From the NCBI RefSeq assembly GCF_018446385.1, contig NC_055988.1, forward strand, positions 165,676,209 through 165,740,208: a stretch of 64,000 nt of DNA, written 5' to 3'. Shown here one piece after another: positions 1 to 11,200 of this stretch; within the stretch, counting starts at the first letter, position 1, and each line of letters begins with the position of its first letter. This stretch comes from Zingiber officinale (Eukaryota; Streptophyta; Magnoliopsida; Zingiberales; Zingiberaceae). Below the pieces are notes generated by a model. The model had not been told where the DNA came from, did not search any database, and worked only from the letters and a program-made list of their open reading frames with translations. The translations under genes were made by a program, and so were the position numbers.

Positions 1-113
1 GATTGCATTCGTTATTTCCGCTGCGTATATTTACTTTGATAGTTCTTCGATTTAACCGAACGATTTAGCCACGAGTGCTATTCACCCCCCCTCTAACACG
101 TCTCGATCCAACA
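1..113. mobile_element. terminal fragment of a foreign LTR (probably copia)
   Basis: The first 113 bases do not resemble the gypsy sequence that follows. They end with a C-rich stretch (ATTCACCCCCCCTCTAACA, about 79-98) and then GATCCAACA, a style of terminus I associate with plant copia LTRs. From 114 onward the sequence aligns with the zinc-finger side of the integrase of element B, so this looks like the edge of an insertion into B. The other end lies outside the window, so neither orientation nor target duplication can be checked. Confidence 0.5.
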
Positions 114-1600
114 ATTTAAGCAGAGGCCTAGAGAAGACCTTTTTGTAAAGCTGATCCCCGATCAGGGTGAACCGACTGGCTCACCTCCTCAATATGTGAG
201 CGTCCTCTGAATTGGATGATGCAACTCCTAATCGTAAGAATTCCACTAGAGTCGTTCTCCAGTCATTTGGAAAAGAGAGTCCTTCCATTTGATCAACATG
301 AGCCACCAAAGATACTTGCTCGATCAGTTGTGCTATGACGATCGGTGATAGCGAACTGGCTAGTTTGGCCAGCTCGTCCGCAGCTTGGTTTTCCGATCAG
401 GAGACCTTATGTATGACGACCTCCCGAAAGTTGACCTTTAGTTTCTCAAAGGCTTCGACGTAGAGCTTGAGTCGCGCACTAGTAATCTCGAATGTCCCGG
501 TCAGCTATTGGGCGGCCAATTGAGAGTTCGAATGGATGAGGACCTTGATGGCTCCAACGTGTCGGGCGGCTTGCAGGCCAGCTATGAGCGCTTCGTACTC
601 AACCTCATTATTCATGACTTTGTAATCCAGCCGTATGGACAGCTGCATCCACTCCTCATGGGGCGAGATGAGCAATATACCTACCCCGCTGCCCTGCTGA
701 GTGGATGAGTCATCCATATATATCCTTCAAACGGCTTCCGGCTCAGGATTCTGCACCTCCGTAACAAAATTCGCCAAGGATTTGAGCTTTGATGGCCATC
801 CGGGGCTGATATTAGATGTCGAACTTGCTGAGTTCCGTCGTCCATTTGATAAGCCGACCAGACGCCTCTGAATTGAGGAGGACTCTACCCAAGGGGTTGT
901 TGGTCATTACGACGATGGAGTGAGCGAGAAAGTATGGGCGAAGCCTCCGAGCGGCCAGTACCAATACATAAGTCAACTTCTCGAGACCGGTGTAGTAAGA
1001 CTCAGCATCTTTCAATATATGGCTCATGAAATACACTTGCTATTCCTTGTCGTTCTGCCGAACTAATGCCGAGCCGACCGCGTGCTCGGTCGAGGACAGT
1101 TAAATTCAGTGTGACTCACCGACAATTGGCTTAGCTAGTACAAGCAATGAGTTTAGATATTTCTTAAGCTCTTCGAACGCTCGGTCGCACTCCTGATCCC
1201 ATTGGAACTTAGTGACTTGACGTAATATCTTGAAGAATGATAAACTCCGATCGGATGATTTAGAGATGAACCGCGACAGTGTTGTTATCCGACCGGTGAT
1301 ACGCTTCGACATGTCTTGTAATGCTTTCACTTTGCTAGGATTTTCCTCAATGCCTCACTCGGTGACGATGTAGCCCAAGAATCGCCCTCTCTTCGCGTCG
1401 AACAGGCACTAGTTAAGATTCAGTTTGATCCCGTAGGTTCTGAGTGTTTGGCATGTCTCCTTGATATCTACACATAGCCACATAGGTCAGCTGCTCGAAG
1501 GGATTTATTTAATATGTCATCGACGTATACTTCCATGTTGCGGTCGATCTGCCATCGGAATACTTTGTTCATCAGCCTCTGATAGGTGATGGCCTGCTTC
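114..1600 (-). pseudogene. element B pol remnant: RT, RNase H, second RNase H, start of integrase
   Basis: Reading right to left on the minus strand, the remnant starts just before the RT catalytic motif (YVDDIL, about 1520-1540). It continues through the connection and retroviral-type RNase H region (about 812-1330, with the segments YLNSL and GRLIKWTTELS seen in the other copies). It then enters the second, archaeal-type RNase H (about 430-780, with EYEALIAGLQ and IHSNSQLA). Pieces lie in different frames, and stops separate them. A second RNase H after the retroviral one is the mark of the Tat lineage. Reverse transcriptase copies element RNA into DNA and RNase H removes the RNA strand; this copy cannot encode either whole. 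Confidence 0.78.
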
Positions 1601-1699
1601 ACTCGTGTGCGGCTCGAGAAGGGTCAATGCTTCCCCTTCGTTGATGATGTTGTTGTCGCTCAGGTGATCTTCTTGCATCTTCCCGCCGTCCCGTGGATT

Positions 1700-2937
1700 G
1701 ATGCTCATGTCGTCGATAGGGAGAAGGAGATCGTCGACGGTAGCCCCTTGGGGGCGGTATGGTGATTGATGTCAGACCACAGCAATCGCGTGTGTTGTGT
1801 GACGCCTACTGGTGGAAGGAACAAAACATGGGTCCATACCTTGCCCTTCGGTGCCTTCGGCCGGTCAGAAGTCACATGCTGCACGACATGCACGCTCGTT
1901 TCCTGGTGCAGTCAACCTTCAGCTCTCGACCCCTTCGGCGGTTGGTGGTTGTTCAGCGGTTGTCATTCGATCAACACCACGGGTTCGGCTGGTGCCTCTT
2001 TTCTTCTTGCTGCCTGGGTCTCCTTCACATTTATATACTAATTAGCCTTCTTAAGCATGTGGTCGTAGTCGTGGGGTGACTTCCTGATGAGCGACCGAAA
2101 GAAGTCTCCCTCGATGAGCCCCTGCATAAAGGTGTTCATCATGGTCTCGGATGAGATCGAGAGGATATCCATTGCTACCTGATTGAAGCGCTGGATGTAC
2201 GCTTGGAGGGTCTCCCTCGGCCCTTGCTTCAGGAAAAATAAGCTGACGCTCATTTTATTGGTAGCGCCTACTGCTCGCGAAGTGGTGTAGGAAAGTCATT
2301 CGGAAATCCTTGAAGATTCGTATCGATCCGTCCGACAACCTTCTGAACCAGCGCTGCACCGAGCCGGAGAGCGTGGTGAGGAAGAGCTGGCACTTTAGCC
2401 CATCTGTGTATTGGTGAAGTGTAGCTGCGTTATCGAACTTGCCCAAATGATCGTCCGGATTGGTCGATCCATTGTACTCCCCGATTGCCAACGAAGCATA
2501 GTGCCTCGGCAACTGATCTTGCAAGATTGCTTCAGAGAACTGGCGATTGATCCGCTCAGGGGGCGCGTCGCCTCACGACGCTTTGCCCTTCCGGGTACTT
2601 CACCCGAAGAAGACCCATGCTCTTGATTCGCCCGTGCGATTTCTGAGGGCCGTCTGGAATAGAGCCCGATGGAACGGTATCGGCGCGCGCGCGGCCGGGG
2701 GGGTGCTTCTCCTTGCATGTCGGTCAGCCCTCTATTTTGTCCCTAGATGGAGAGCTGTTCTGGTCGGTCCTCCTACGCCGCTCGACCTCCGGATATCGAT
2801 GTTGCCTGCTGCGCCAGTCGATCGGCTAGTGCCTTTTGCTATTGCTGCTCGACTATTTTGGTTGCTCGAGCTTGCATGAGCATATCGAGCTCTTCTTGAG
2901 TGAGCGTCATGGTGTTAAGTCGTCCAGTTTCTTCCAT
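1700..2937 (-). pseudogene. element B gag
   Basis: Minus-strand gag reading from an ATG at 2935-2937 (MEETGRLNTM then a TLTQEELD-like segment), matching the gag starts of A, C and D. The capsid (retrotrans_gag type) region lies about 2040-2520, with the landmarks DDHLGKFDNAATLHQYTDG, RWFRRL and the AYIQRFNQ segment. The nucleocapsid side, near 1780-1900, retains only a degenerate CX2H-like stretch. Frames change several times, near 2255 and near 2520, and the end runs into the deletion junction near 1600-1700. Gag packages the element RNA; this copy is not functional. Confidence 0.75.
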
Positions 2938-2961
2938 CTTCTTGGCTCGGATGCAGGTGCG

Positions 2962-2983
2962 TTCCCACAGACGGCGCCAAATT
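2962..2983 (-). other. element B candidate primer-binding site
   Basis: Directly inside the 5' LTR the minus strand reads ATTTGGCGCCGTCTGTGGG. The same motif follows the 5' LTR in A, C and D with one or a few changes, and it sits where a tRNA primer-binding site must be. I have not assigned the tRNA. Confidence 0.7.
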
Positions 2984-3844
2984 TGATCCTGTCCGAGGGT
3001 CGAGGCTATGGATGCTGGGGGGAGTGGCGCTCCTGTTAAATGTTGGTGGACTCCGAGTCAGAAAGACCTGTACCACAACCGCGTCAGTGCCGAGACAGGG
3101 AGGGGTTCCCCGGCGATGGCCCTCCGACGCTCAAGTTAGTCTCCGATGATGTATAAGCTAGGAAGCAGAGAAGCAGAGTAACAGTAATTATAGTAAAGTA
3201 TGCATACCTCCGTTGAAGCTTGGGGCCCTTTATATAGGGCTCCGAAGGCTCGCGTGCACGCTCCTCGAAACGCGCACACTTCTCAAAGCTTACCCTAAAA
3301 AGACATGTCAGGAAAGCGTCTCTGACACCATACCTCAATGACCCGAGCATATCTCTGACATGACAATGAAAGCTTCTGCCGTATGATCCTCTGCCCGTCC
3401 ATGCAGCCAACCATGTCGTCTGTTAGTAGCACGAATTCCTACGAGGATGTCGATTGATCCTCTTTTTATCTGTTAGTGGGCCGAGCGGGACAACTGCTCG
3501 GCCATCTCTTAGTCGTTCAGGTGGTCTAGCCCTTTGGCCAACCGGAGTGGCTGCTCGGCCAACATTCCACTGTCAGAGCTCCGTTGTCGTGATGTGATCC
3601 TTTTTCACCAGTTTCGAGGTTCGATGTAAGTCTGAGTGAGCTGGCCGCTCAACGCATATCTTGTTTTGAGCGTCGGAAGCTCGGTGCCTGGCCGAGCTGT
3701 GGTGATATCTGATCGGTACTTCTTTGTCCCGGTCGAGCGAACGAGTTGTCCGACCGGCTAGCGACACATGGGCGTCGACCGCCTAGACTTTGACTTCCAC
3801 CGTGGTCATGATCCTCTGAGGGGTGGACCCTTATCATCGGATCA
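2984..3844 (-). repeat. element B 5' LTR
   Basis: 861-bp LTR that on the plus strand begins TGATCCTGTC and ends ATCGGATCA, the same TGATC...GATCA borders as in C. A TATA box lies at 3230-3236 inside a small inverted repeat, GCCCT (3225-3229) and AGGGC (3236-3240). The partner LTR is outside the window. The five bases after it, CTTAC, would be the target duplication. Confidence 0.8.
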
Positions 3845-6434
3845 CTTACCATGAAATAAAAAAATTTCTTACATCCTGATTTCATGTGTAAGGAAATGTA
3901 AGGGGAATTAAAAAAATTTTGTATTATAATTTTATCTCTATTTTATTATATTAATTCAAAAAATTATTGTCATATTCTTTGCGTCGTGACGAAAAATACT
4001 CGACCGTTCGACTTGCACCGTCATACACTCACACTTCATCGACATCGATGTTGACGTCGACATCAACTTTGACGTTGACACCGACTTCGACGCCAACTTC
4101 GATGCCAACTTCGATGCCAATGCCGGTGCTGATGCCGACTTTGACGTTAACAACGAATTCAATGCCGACTTTAACAAATGAGTTACAAATATTTGAATGC
4201 GTAAGTCTTAACCAATAAATATATGCAAAATACACTAGGTTCTTGAACGTGTAAGTCTTTAACAAAAGTGAGGATTATTTTATAACTTTATATATTTAAC
4301 TTTCATTACCCTTATTTTCCTCCTAAATATGATAACACATATTACATTAATGAATCTTCCTTCTCTAAGAAGAATATAAATATCTTACTTCTTTTCTCTT
4401 CTTTTTCATTAATGAACCTTTAGTATTTATCCAAACATAGGGTAAGATTAAGATCCATGACAGGGTGAGGAAGAGGAGGTGTTTAACTTTTTAATGAGAT
4501 CATATTGGACTGTATAAATTAATATGCCTTAAATTTATACTCTGTTTATCGAAAAAAAGGAGAGAAATTAAAAGGAAAGAAATTAAAATTGAAAAAATAA
4601 AATCTTTAAAGGAAAAAAAACATAAATTCGAATCTCACGGTTCGCAAAAGAGGCCCTGCAGCCTCGTGGCCACGAGCGAGGCTCTATTATGGGAAGCGAG
4701 GTCCGGTCACCTTACGGCTGTGAGTGAGGCATCATGGTAGCCCCTCCAAGTAAACAGGAATATTTCTCTTTTTGTCTCATAAGATAGGAAATCAGTTGCA
4801 AGACTGATTTTTCTTTAAATATTCAGAAAATTTACCTTTTTGCAATTATATTATTATATTTTTTTATTTTTTTAAGTTTTTAAAAATAAAGTAAACAATA
4901 ATAATCCTTTGTCCCAACAAAGACATAATGATTAAATTCCCTTTCCTATAAGAAAAATAATATCCTATCATTTCTCATCTATTTACTTTCTCTCTTTCAA
5001 TATTTCTTCTTCGCCAAAAATAAAAAATAAAATAAACTCTAATTTTGAAGAACTAGGAAATATGACTCTGCTTTTGGCAACAACGGTGCGGTGATAAATT
5101 TCGATCCGATGGTCACCTCTAAAATTAAAATTTAAATACTTGAATTAAAAAAAATATATTGACAACAAGCACTGACAAAGCATTCAAACTTGCCGACTAG
5201 TTGGGTACATAAACACGTGGAGCTCATCGCATACTGGTTCTTCCCTTGTAGAGCTAGTTTAGAGAAGAGCAAAAGGCTAATCACATTTGAGGTCCTATGA
5301 ATTTTTAAGATTATAAGAGTAACATTCATTGTTATTTTCAACTTTTCTAAAAATAAATCCTTCTTTCCTTTTTTTTTTTTTTTCTTTTTATATGCTGGAC
5401 CTGATATCCCCAATCAAACCCAATGTGATCGTCATATGCTCTATGCTCTCAGGACCATCCTTGTATGCTTTCATATAAGAGCCAAACAAAAAAAAAAATA
5501 GTTTTCTTCAAAACCTCAGTATCACTACTAGAGAGCTCATATTACACAATTCTAAAATATATAGAATATGAGATCTCAAAATTGATTAGTGAATTTTAAT
5601 TAAAATGATCAAAACTTATTAATCGGCCTAAAAAATTCATATTACACCTATTTTAGGTCTTATTAATTTTTGAAATTATAAAAATTTCAAATACATCATT
5701 CATTATTATTTTCGATCTTCTTTGATAGTGGTCCAAAAATTTTAAAATAAATAAATTCAAGTTAAATAAAAATTGATAGGTGAGAGAAAAGAATAGAGAG
5801 ATTTGTTTTCCAAAAATGGAGAGGGATGGAGAGAGAGGGAATGATAGAAGTTAACGTTGCATGCAATTAACATAAAGGGTAGAATTGAAAGACCAAAAAA
5901 ATTAATATGCTCTTTGATAATTACCAAGTATTATGTTTTGAACGTCCAACCTTTGGTCAATTGGTTAAAGGCTGATCTTATCTTATCTCCCTCGCCGGGG
6001 AACCTAGCTAAGCATCTAAAGGGAATTCCAGGTCTCTCAAAAATATATTGTGTAAAAACCGAGCTTAAGATTGAGTATAGTTGAAAGGAAAGGTGAAGAG
6101 TACTTCAAAATACATGATGATAATTTCGACGACTAAACCTGCATTCTAGTGTTATGCCATCATCAATGAACTTACTCGAGATCACAAAACAGATGTGGGT
6201 TCTCCTTTCCTAACTAGTCCTCTGCATTGCATTAAAAAAAAAACAAAAGACCCAGAAAGTGCGTTTTAGAATACCTATTTTCTGACCTGACATGGATGCC
6301 AAAATACATCGAAAAGCCACCAGCTACACCAAAGGTCGATCCTACCAATGTGCCATGTCCCACAGAAGAAACAACACAACCCTGCTTTTTGGCATGTCTC
6401 CAACTCTGCTGAGATTTGGAGCCTAACGTCACTG
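3845..6434. other. intergenic DNA and 3' flank of the MRF gene
   Basis: About 2.6 kb without a supportable gene. Most is AT-rich. It contains a hexanucleotide-type repeat (4028-4175), a GC-rich island of unknown origin at about 4635-4770, and a stretch at 5940-5975 resembling a tRNA box A with no matching box B. The last 200 bp, next to the stop codon at 6435-6437, should include the 3' UTR of the minus-strand gene. Confidence 0.6.
4028..4175. repeat. degenerate GAC/TTC-type hexanucleotide microsatellite
   Basis: About 150 bp made of variants of the hexamers GACGTC, GACTTC, GATGCC and CAACTT, which keeps long frames open on both strands (Ser-Thr-Pro-rich one way, Val-Glu-Val-Gly the other). 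These frames have no gene-like context and are best read as a by-product of the repeat. Confidence 0.75.
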
Positions 6435-8210
6435 TTAGAAAGACATCAGCAACCAGCCCTGTTTTTTGGCATGGTCTAGGTATGTTTGCAACTTTGCCTG
6501 TGCATTGGGTATATCGAGGGCTAAATCATCCAGCCCGTCCTTAACTCTAGAGAACCCTTTTGTCATTTGATTGGTTGTGATCAACCCCTCGCAGAAGCAT
6601 TCTTGCAAGAAGTCTAAGACTCTGTCACTCTTCTTCTCCATGGCCATAATCAAAGCCTTCTTAACCACTTCATGATTGAAAAAAGGCATCCCCAAGTCAC
6701 GGATACATCGGCATGCTTCCCCTACATCGCCTCCGCTTTCATACTCCTCCAGAAGCTTCGTTATCTTATCCTTTGCGTCTTCCACTGCCAAGCCAGTACC
6801 ACCACCCCAGCACCTCAGAAGCCTCTCACCAGCATACCGTGCGGAAATAAGAGAACGAGCCATATGAACAGTCTCACTTCCACTGCAATTGGGAGGGAGC
6901 TTGTTGCTGATCTCTTCCAAGTTCAAGGGTGCTAACACATCATCAATCACAGCTCGAGCAAGAAAAAGAGCCAACTCGTTAGAGGCATCCAAGATGTCAA
7001 GTGCAGTATCCTCAGCTGACTCCAGAAGCATTATGAAACCTTTAACAATATCGTCTCTTGAAAACATCCCCATACTTAGTGTGGAGAGCAGAACAGAAGC
7101 CATCTCTCTTTCCCTGTTTTTCCTTTCCATCGACAGAGTGATCAGCTTTTTGATAAAAATAGGATTGTAATCTGGAGCAGCAAGGTCCCGAAGACTTTGA
7201 GTTAGATCAGATTCGTCACCTGATAGAAAATATTCATGAATTGTTGTAACAATTTCTTCCTTGTACCGTTTTAATTTCATATGTTCTTCATCAGTGCAAT
7301 CCTCAAACACATCCTTAGACTTGAGAAAGGAAGGGTCCAGCCATCCCTCAGAGATTGCTTTAGACACTATCACTTCGAACAAAGACTTAGCAGTTGGAAT
7401 ATCAAGTGAAAGGTCATCAAGGCTATCGGCAAGCCTTGAGAATCCTTTGACCATTTGACTAGTACTGATCAGACACTCTTCTGCTGCTTCTTTTAATAGC
7501 ATTAATATAGAAGGCTCTGATGTTTGAATCTCCATCGCCAAAATTAGAGCCCTTTTCACAACCTCATGATGAAAGAAAGAAACCCCAAGCTCCCTGATGC
7601 ACCTGCAAGCCTCTGTTGTGTCTCCACTCTCAATATATTCCCTCAACAGATCTGTGATCTTCTTCTTAACCTCTTCAACAGTAATGTGAACGGTACCACC
7701 CCATCGTTGTTCAACTAATTCTGCATGGTGGGGAGCTGAAAGGTAGCTCTTTTCAGCGATTTGTATAACCTGAAAAGCTTTAGAGGATTCATTGAGTGAT
7801 CTCTTTACCCTGGTGAGGAAGGCAGGAGGTAAGATGTCATCAACAACAGCGCGAGCAACAAACAAAGCTAGGACGTCAACTGCATCTGGGATATCCACAG
7901 TCAAATCGTCGACAGAGTCTAGTAGCATGACAAACCCTTGGCTAATCTGTGCTGGGCTCGTCACATCGGCATAAAGAGAGGACAATAAAACAGATGCCAT
8001 TTCTTTCTCTTTGTCATGCCGATCCATTGCCATAGAAATGAGCTTCTTCACAAAGAAATGATGGTACTTATCAGAACCAAGCTCTCTAAGATCAGTAGCA
8101 GCCAATTGCACATCACCTGTGTTGAAGTATTCCTCGATGATTGTCACCACAGATTTCTTGTAGTTATCTACAGGGTCTGAAACAGTAGCTGCCACTAGCT
8201 CATACAGTTC
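6435..8210 (-). CDS. MRF: MRF coding exon 3 (all four MA3 domains)
   Basis: One 1776-bp exon encodes residues 108-698 and the TAA stop. The acceptor is TTTCAG at 8211-8216, giving [12 protein letters not shown] as the first residues. An open frame can be drawn from a GTG at 8195, but this is an internal valine and not a start, because the frame continues upstream to the splice acceptor. Repeated signatures such as [10 protein letters not shown] and [10 protein letters not shown] in domains 2 and 4, and EKEMASVLL and [10 protein letters not shown] in domains 1 and 3, suggest the four domains arose by duplicating a pair. Confidence 0.93.
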   Translation of the reverse strand, partial: ELYELVAATVSDPVDNYKKSVVTIIEEYFNTGDVQLAATDLRELGSDKYHHFFVKKLISMAMDRHDKEKEMASVLLSSLYADVTSPAQISQGFVMLLDSVDDLTVDIPDAVDVLALFVARAVVDDILPPAFLTRVKRSLNESSKAFQVIQIAEKSYLSAPHHAELVEQRWGGTVHITVEEVKKKITDLLREYIESGDTTEACRCIRELGVSFFHHEVVKRALILAMEIQTSEPSILMLLKEAAEECLISTSQMVKGFSRLADSLDDLSLDIPTAKSLFEVIVSKAISEGWLDPSFLKSKDVFEDCTDEEHMKLKRYKEEIVTTIHEYFLSGDESDLTQSLRDLAAPDYNPIFIKKLITLSMERKNREREMASVLLSTLSMGMFSRDDIVKGFIMLLESAEDTALDILDASNELALFLARAVIDDVLAPLNLEEISNKLPPNCSGSETVHMARSLISARYAGERLLRCWGGGTGLAVEDAKDKITKLLEEYESGGDVGEACRCIRDLGMPFFNHEVVKKALIMAMEKKSDRVLDFLQECFCEGLITTNQMTKGFSRVKDGLDDLALDIPNAQAKLQTYLDHAKKQGWLLMSF

Positions 8211-11200
8211 CTGAAATTCGCAGCAATAGCATTTATTTGTCTATGTAATCCAACAAAATAAACAATAATAGCCGACAAAAAGGACTTTTTATCCACCGAA
8301 TGCTTGTGTATGCATCTGTGCAAGGGTCATCAAGAGGATCATACCTCTTCACTCTCATAGTTTGGATCATTTCGGTCAAGACATGAATCTGTTTCAGTAT
8401 CAAGGAGTTTTCCCCATGTTCCTTTACCACCAGCACCATCTAAAAGAAAACTAAGATCAGTGTGCATAAACCAATATATGTGTAGAGATATGCTACACTA
8501 CAACAAAATAAACTTACAAAGGAGAATTAACCTACCTAAACAGATTTTTGTAGTGATTTGGATGGTAACATATTTAGAAAAAAAAACATGAAAAAAATTA
8601 GTGAAATGACAGAAACCTTGCAAAGAAGCATTAATCATTGTTATACCAAAACTTTATATTGATCCAAAGTGAGAGAGAAATCACATTTAATCCAATGTAT
8701 TTTCAATCCTATACTCCTGCTCTTCAGAAATTATTATCAGTCTCTATATAATGAAAATATGACATCTAAGTAAAGATAAGAAGTAATGAATTTCATAGGC
8801 CGTCATTTTGGTAGTAATTAGGATTTAAAACAAGAAACAGATATGTATTGTTTTTGAAGCTCAAATCTGAATGTATAATGGCTGGATTACAAAGAATATA
8901 GCATCATTATTCCAAATGAAAGGAAAATAATGAGAAAAACTAGTAATAAACAAACCACTAGCCACCATGTACAAACTTAAGTATACGCTAAACATTTTAT
9001 AATACTGAAACCATTTTAAGAAAGTATATAATAGACTCCTAAAACCACAGATTAGTGTAGTAAGTTCAGGTTATTATTACTCTTCTGAATTAAGATGTTT
9101 GTTCTTTGACAAACAAGAACATTCAGGTTAGCCCATGCATTCTCGTTTCCTTTAGTGTAGTAACTTAGAATTTGAATCTAGTTACAATTGAAAGTAATTT
9201 TGTCAAAATTCCAGAATACAGATTTTTGAGGTCAAATATCTGGCAAGCTATACGACATTTGTTCAAGTTACCACATAAGGCATATGCATTATGTGGGTGC
9301 ATATGCAATCAATATCAAGAAATTATTTAACATTCACTGTATTGATACAACAAAATTTAAATTTTATTAAGAAAAATCAAGTTAAGGGTAACTCCAGAGG
9401 ATGATGTTAATATCTACTAAAAATTTTAAAAAAATAATAATAACACTAATCACACAAGGATTAACAAAATACAAATAATATTTATATTTCTAACACCGCA
9501 AAGAAAATATGAACCATTTATCTAAGAATGGCAGAGGGTAGGATACATGCAAAATTTGCATACACACCCATATATATAGGACGCTATGCGCAAATATGTA
9601 TGGATTATTATATTCATACTATTCTCATAATGTGAACATAAATAGCCAAGGTAGCCAACAAATTCACTTGGTTCTAACATGCAACAAAGAGAAATGAGAA
9701 ATGAGACATTAAGGATTTTAGTTTATTTGAGTACTTGAGCCTTTAAATCCTAACTCATCTGATGCTCATCACAATCTATTACTTTTCAAAAACTTATACC
9801 CGACCAATTCAATCAACATGCTATCCCAATTAAACGAGTTGAGTCGAGTCAAGTAGTCACAGACTCACAAGTACCCAAGAAAACTTATCCCTAGTGCCAT
9901 TTCCAACTTATTGAAAAAAAGTTATGGTTGTTTTATTTTCAACCTTCTCTTATTTAAGATTTATCATTTATAAGTCAAATAACAGTACATTTCTCAGTAT
10001 GTTGATTCTATATAATTAGAAATAAACACAAACTAAGACATCTCATGTTATAATCTGAGATTTGATTGAGTTATTAGGGCATTAAAAGAATTCATTTGAC
10101 ACCATTAGTAGAAATTAAAATTATTTAGGACTGAATTAAAGCAAATGTATGCAGAATTTAGTGGTTTTCTGGATTCAATTTGGGTTCAAATTGGAGTTGG
10201 ATTGGCCGATTGAGGGTTGAGCCGGGTTGAGAATAAGTTTGATTCATTTTAGGTTTGGACCTAATTCAATTTTGGAGTTCATTTGATTGTCTTAGTTATA
10301 TTGGTTCAAATTAGTTTGGTTCAAGCGAGTAATCTGTCTGTCACTACCTCCTATTGCAGTTCTGACCCGCCCATAACCTCATCTCTGGCAGCCCCCTTTC
10401 TCCCCTCTCTTCCTTGCGGAAGTAGCAGAATGTCTCCTTGTGGAAGTGCACGAGGTATCACTCTCTATTGCAATGTAGAATAGCATTAGTAACACCCATG
10501 GATGGGTTCAACAGTCTTGTTTGTTTGCAATTAGAAGTTAATATTGGGATGTTAAGATGCTTGTGCAATATGCTTTCATGATACACACTGCAATTTGAAA
10601 TTTGTATGTATTTGGTTAGTTATTTTGCAATTGTACTTCACCCTTTTTTCATTTCACTTATGTTGTTTGTTCCAGGGATTGAAATATCATTCTGTGCCCA
10701 GCGGCACAGATGATTTTTACCATTCCTTCGACGGAGCGAAACCGGCACCACGCAATGAACGATTTCGCATGCATCACGCACGCATGTTGCGTACCAAAAG
10801 GTGTGTCGTTGGCATACCACATTTATAGTGGCATTGGAAGCATCGCGGGACGCTTTCAGTGCCGCCAAAAGCGTCCCACGAAGCTTCTAGTGGCACCAAC
10901 GGCATCATGAGATGCCTCCGACACCGCAGGCAGCATGCCGTCAAAGGGTGATCCGCGTGTGTGATGCTCCTATTCCTCAATGAAAATTAGATTTAATTAA
11001 TTGTGATACTTCGAAGAGGCTTTCATGAACCCTAATTAAATTATCACAATAAAATTTATAAAAATATATTTAAAATTTTAAAAAATAATAATAAATTTTA
11101 TTAATTAATAATCTGAATGTTTTTACTGTTTTAAATTTTATTTAAAAATTCTATAAAAATAAAATAAATAAAAAAAATCTAAAAAATCAAATTTATATTT

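Larger units (their letters stand above)
114..3844 (-). mobile_element. element B: truncated Ty3/gypsy (Tat lineage) retrotransposon
   Basis: Minus-strand element with its 5' LTR at the right (2984-3844), then a primer-site-like motif, gag, and a pol remnant running off the left edge into the insertion at 1-113. Compared with elements A and C, the protease and first part of reverse transcriptase are missing: gag gives way near 1700-1600 to RT sequence just upstream of its YVDD motif. The remaining pol order is RT, RNase H, second RNase H. It is decayed and non-autonomous. The lineage call rests on similarity to the better-preserved copies in this window. Confidence 0.8.

Noticed and set aside
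4029..4265. Open frames on both strands through the hexanucleotide repeat
   Set aside because: Both follow from a 6-bp repeat with no stop; composition is Ser/Thr/Pro or Val/Glu/Gly only, and there is no start context or domain.
5940..6040. Possible tRNA gene or SINE
   Set aside because: A box A-like word is present but no matching box B or cloverleaf is visible.
10283..10980. Several short frames on both strands in MRF intron 1
   Set aside because: They overlap each other on opposite strands, have no domain, and the intron is bounded by good splice signals.
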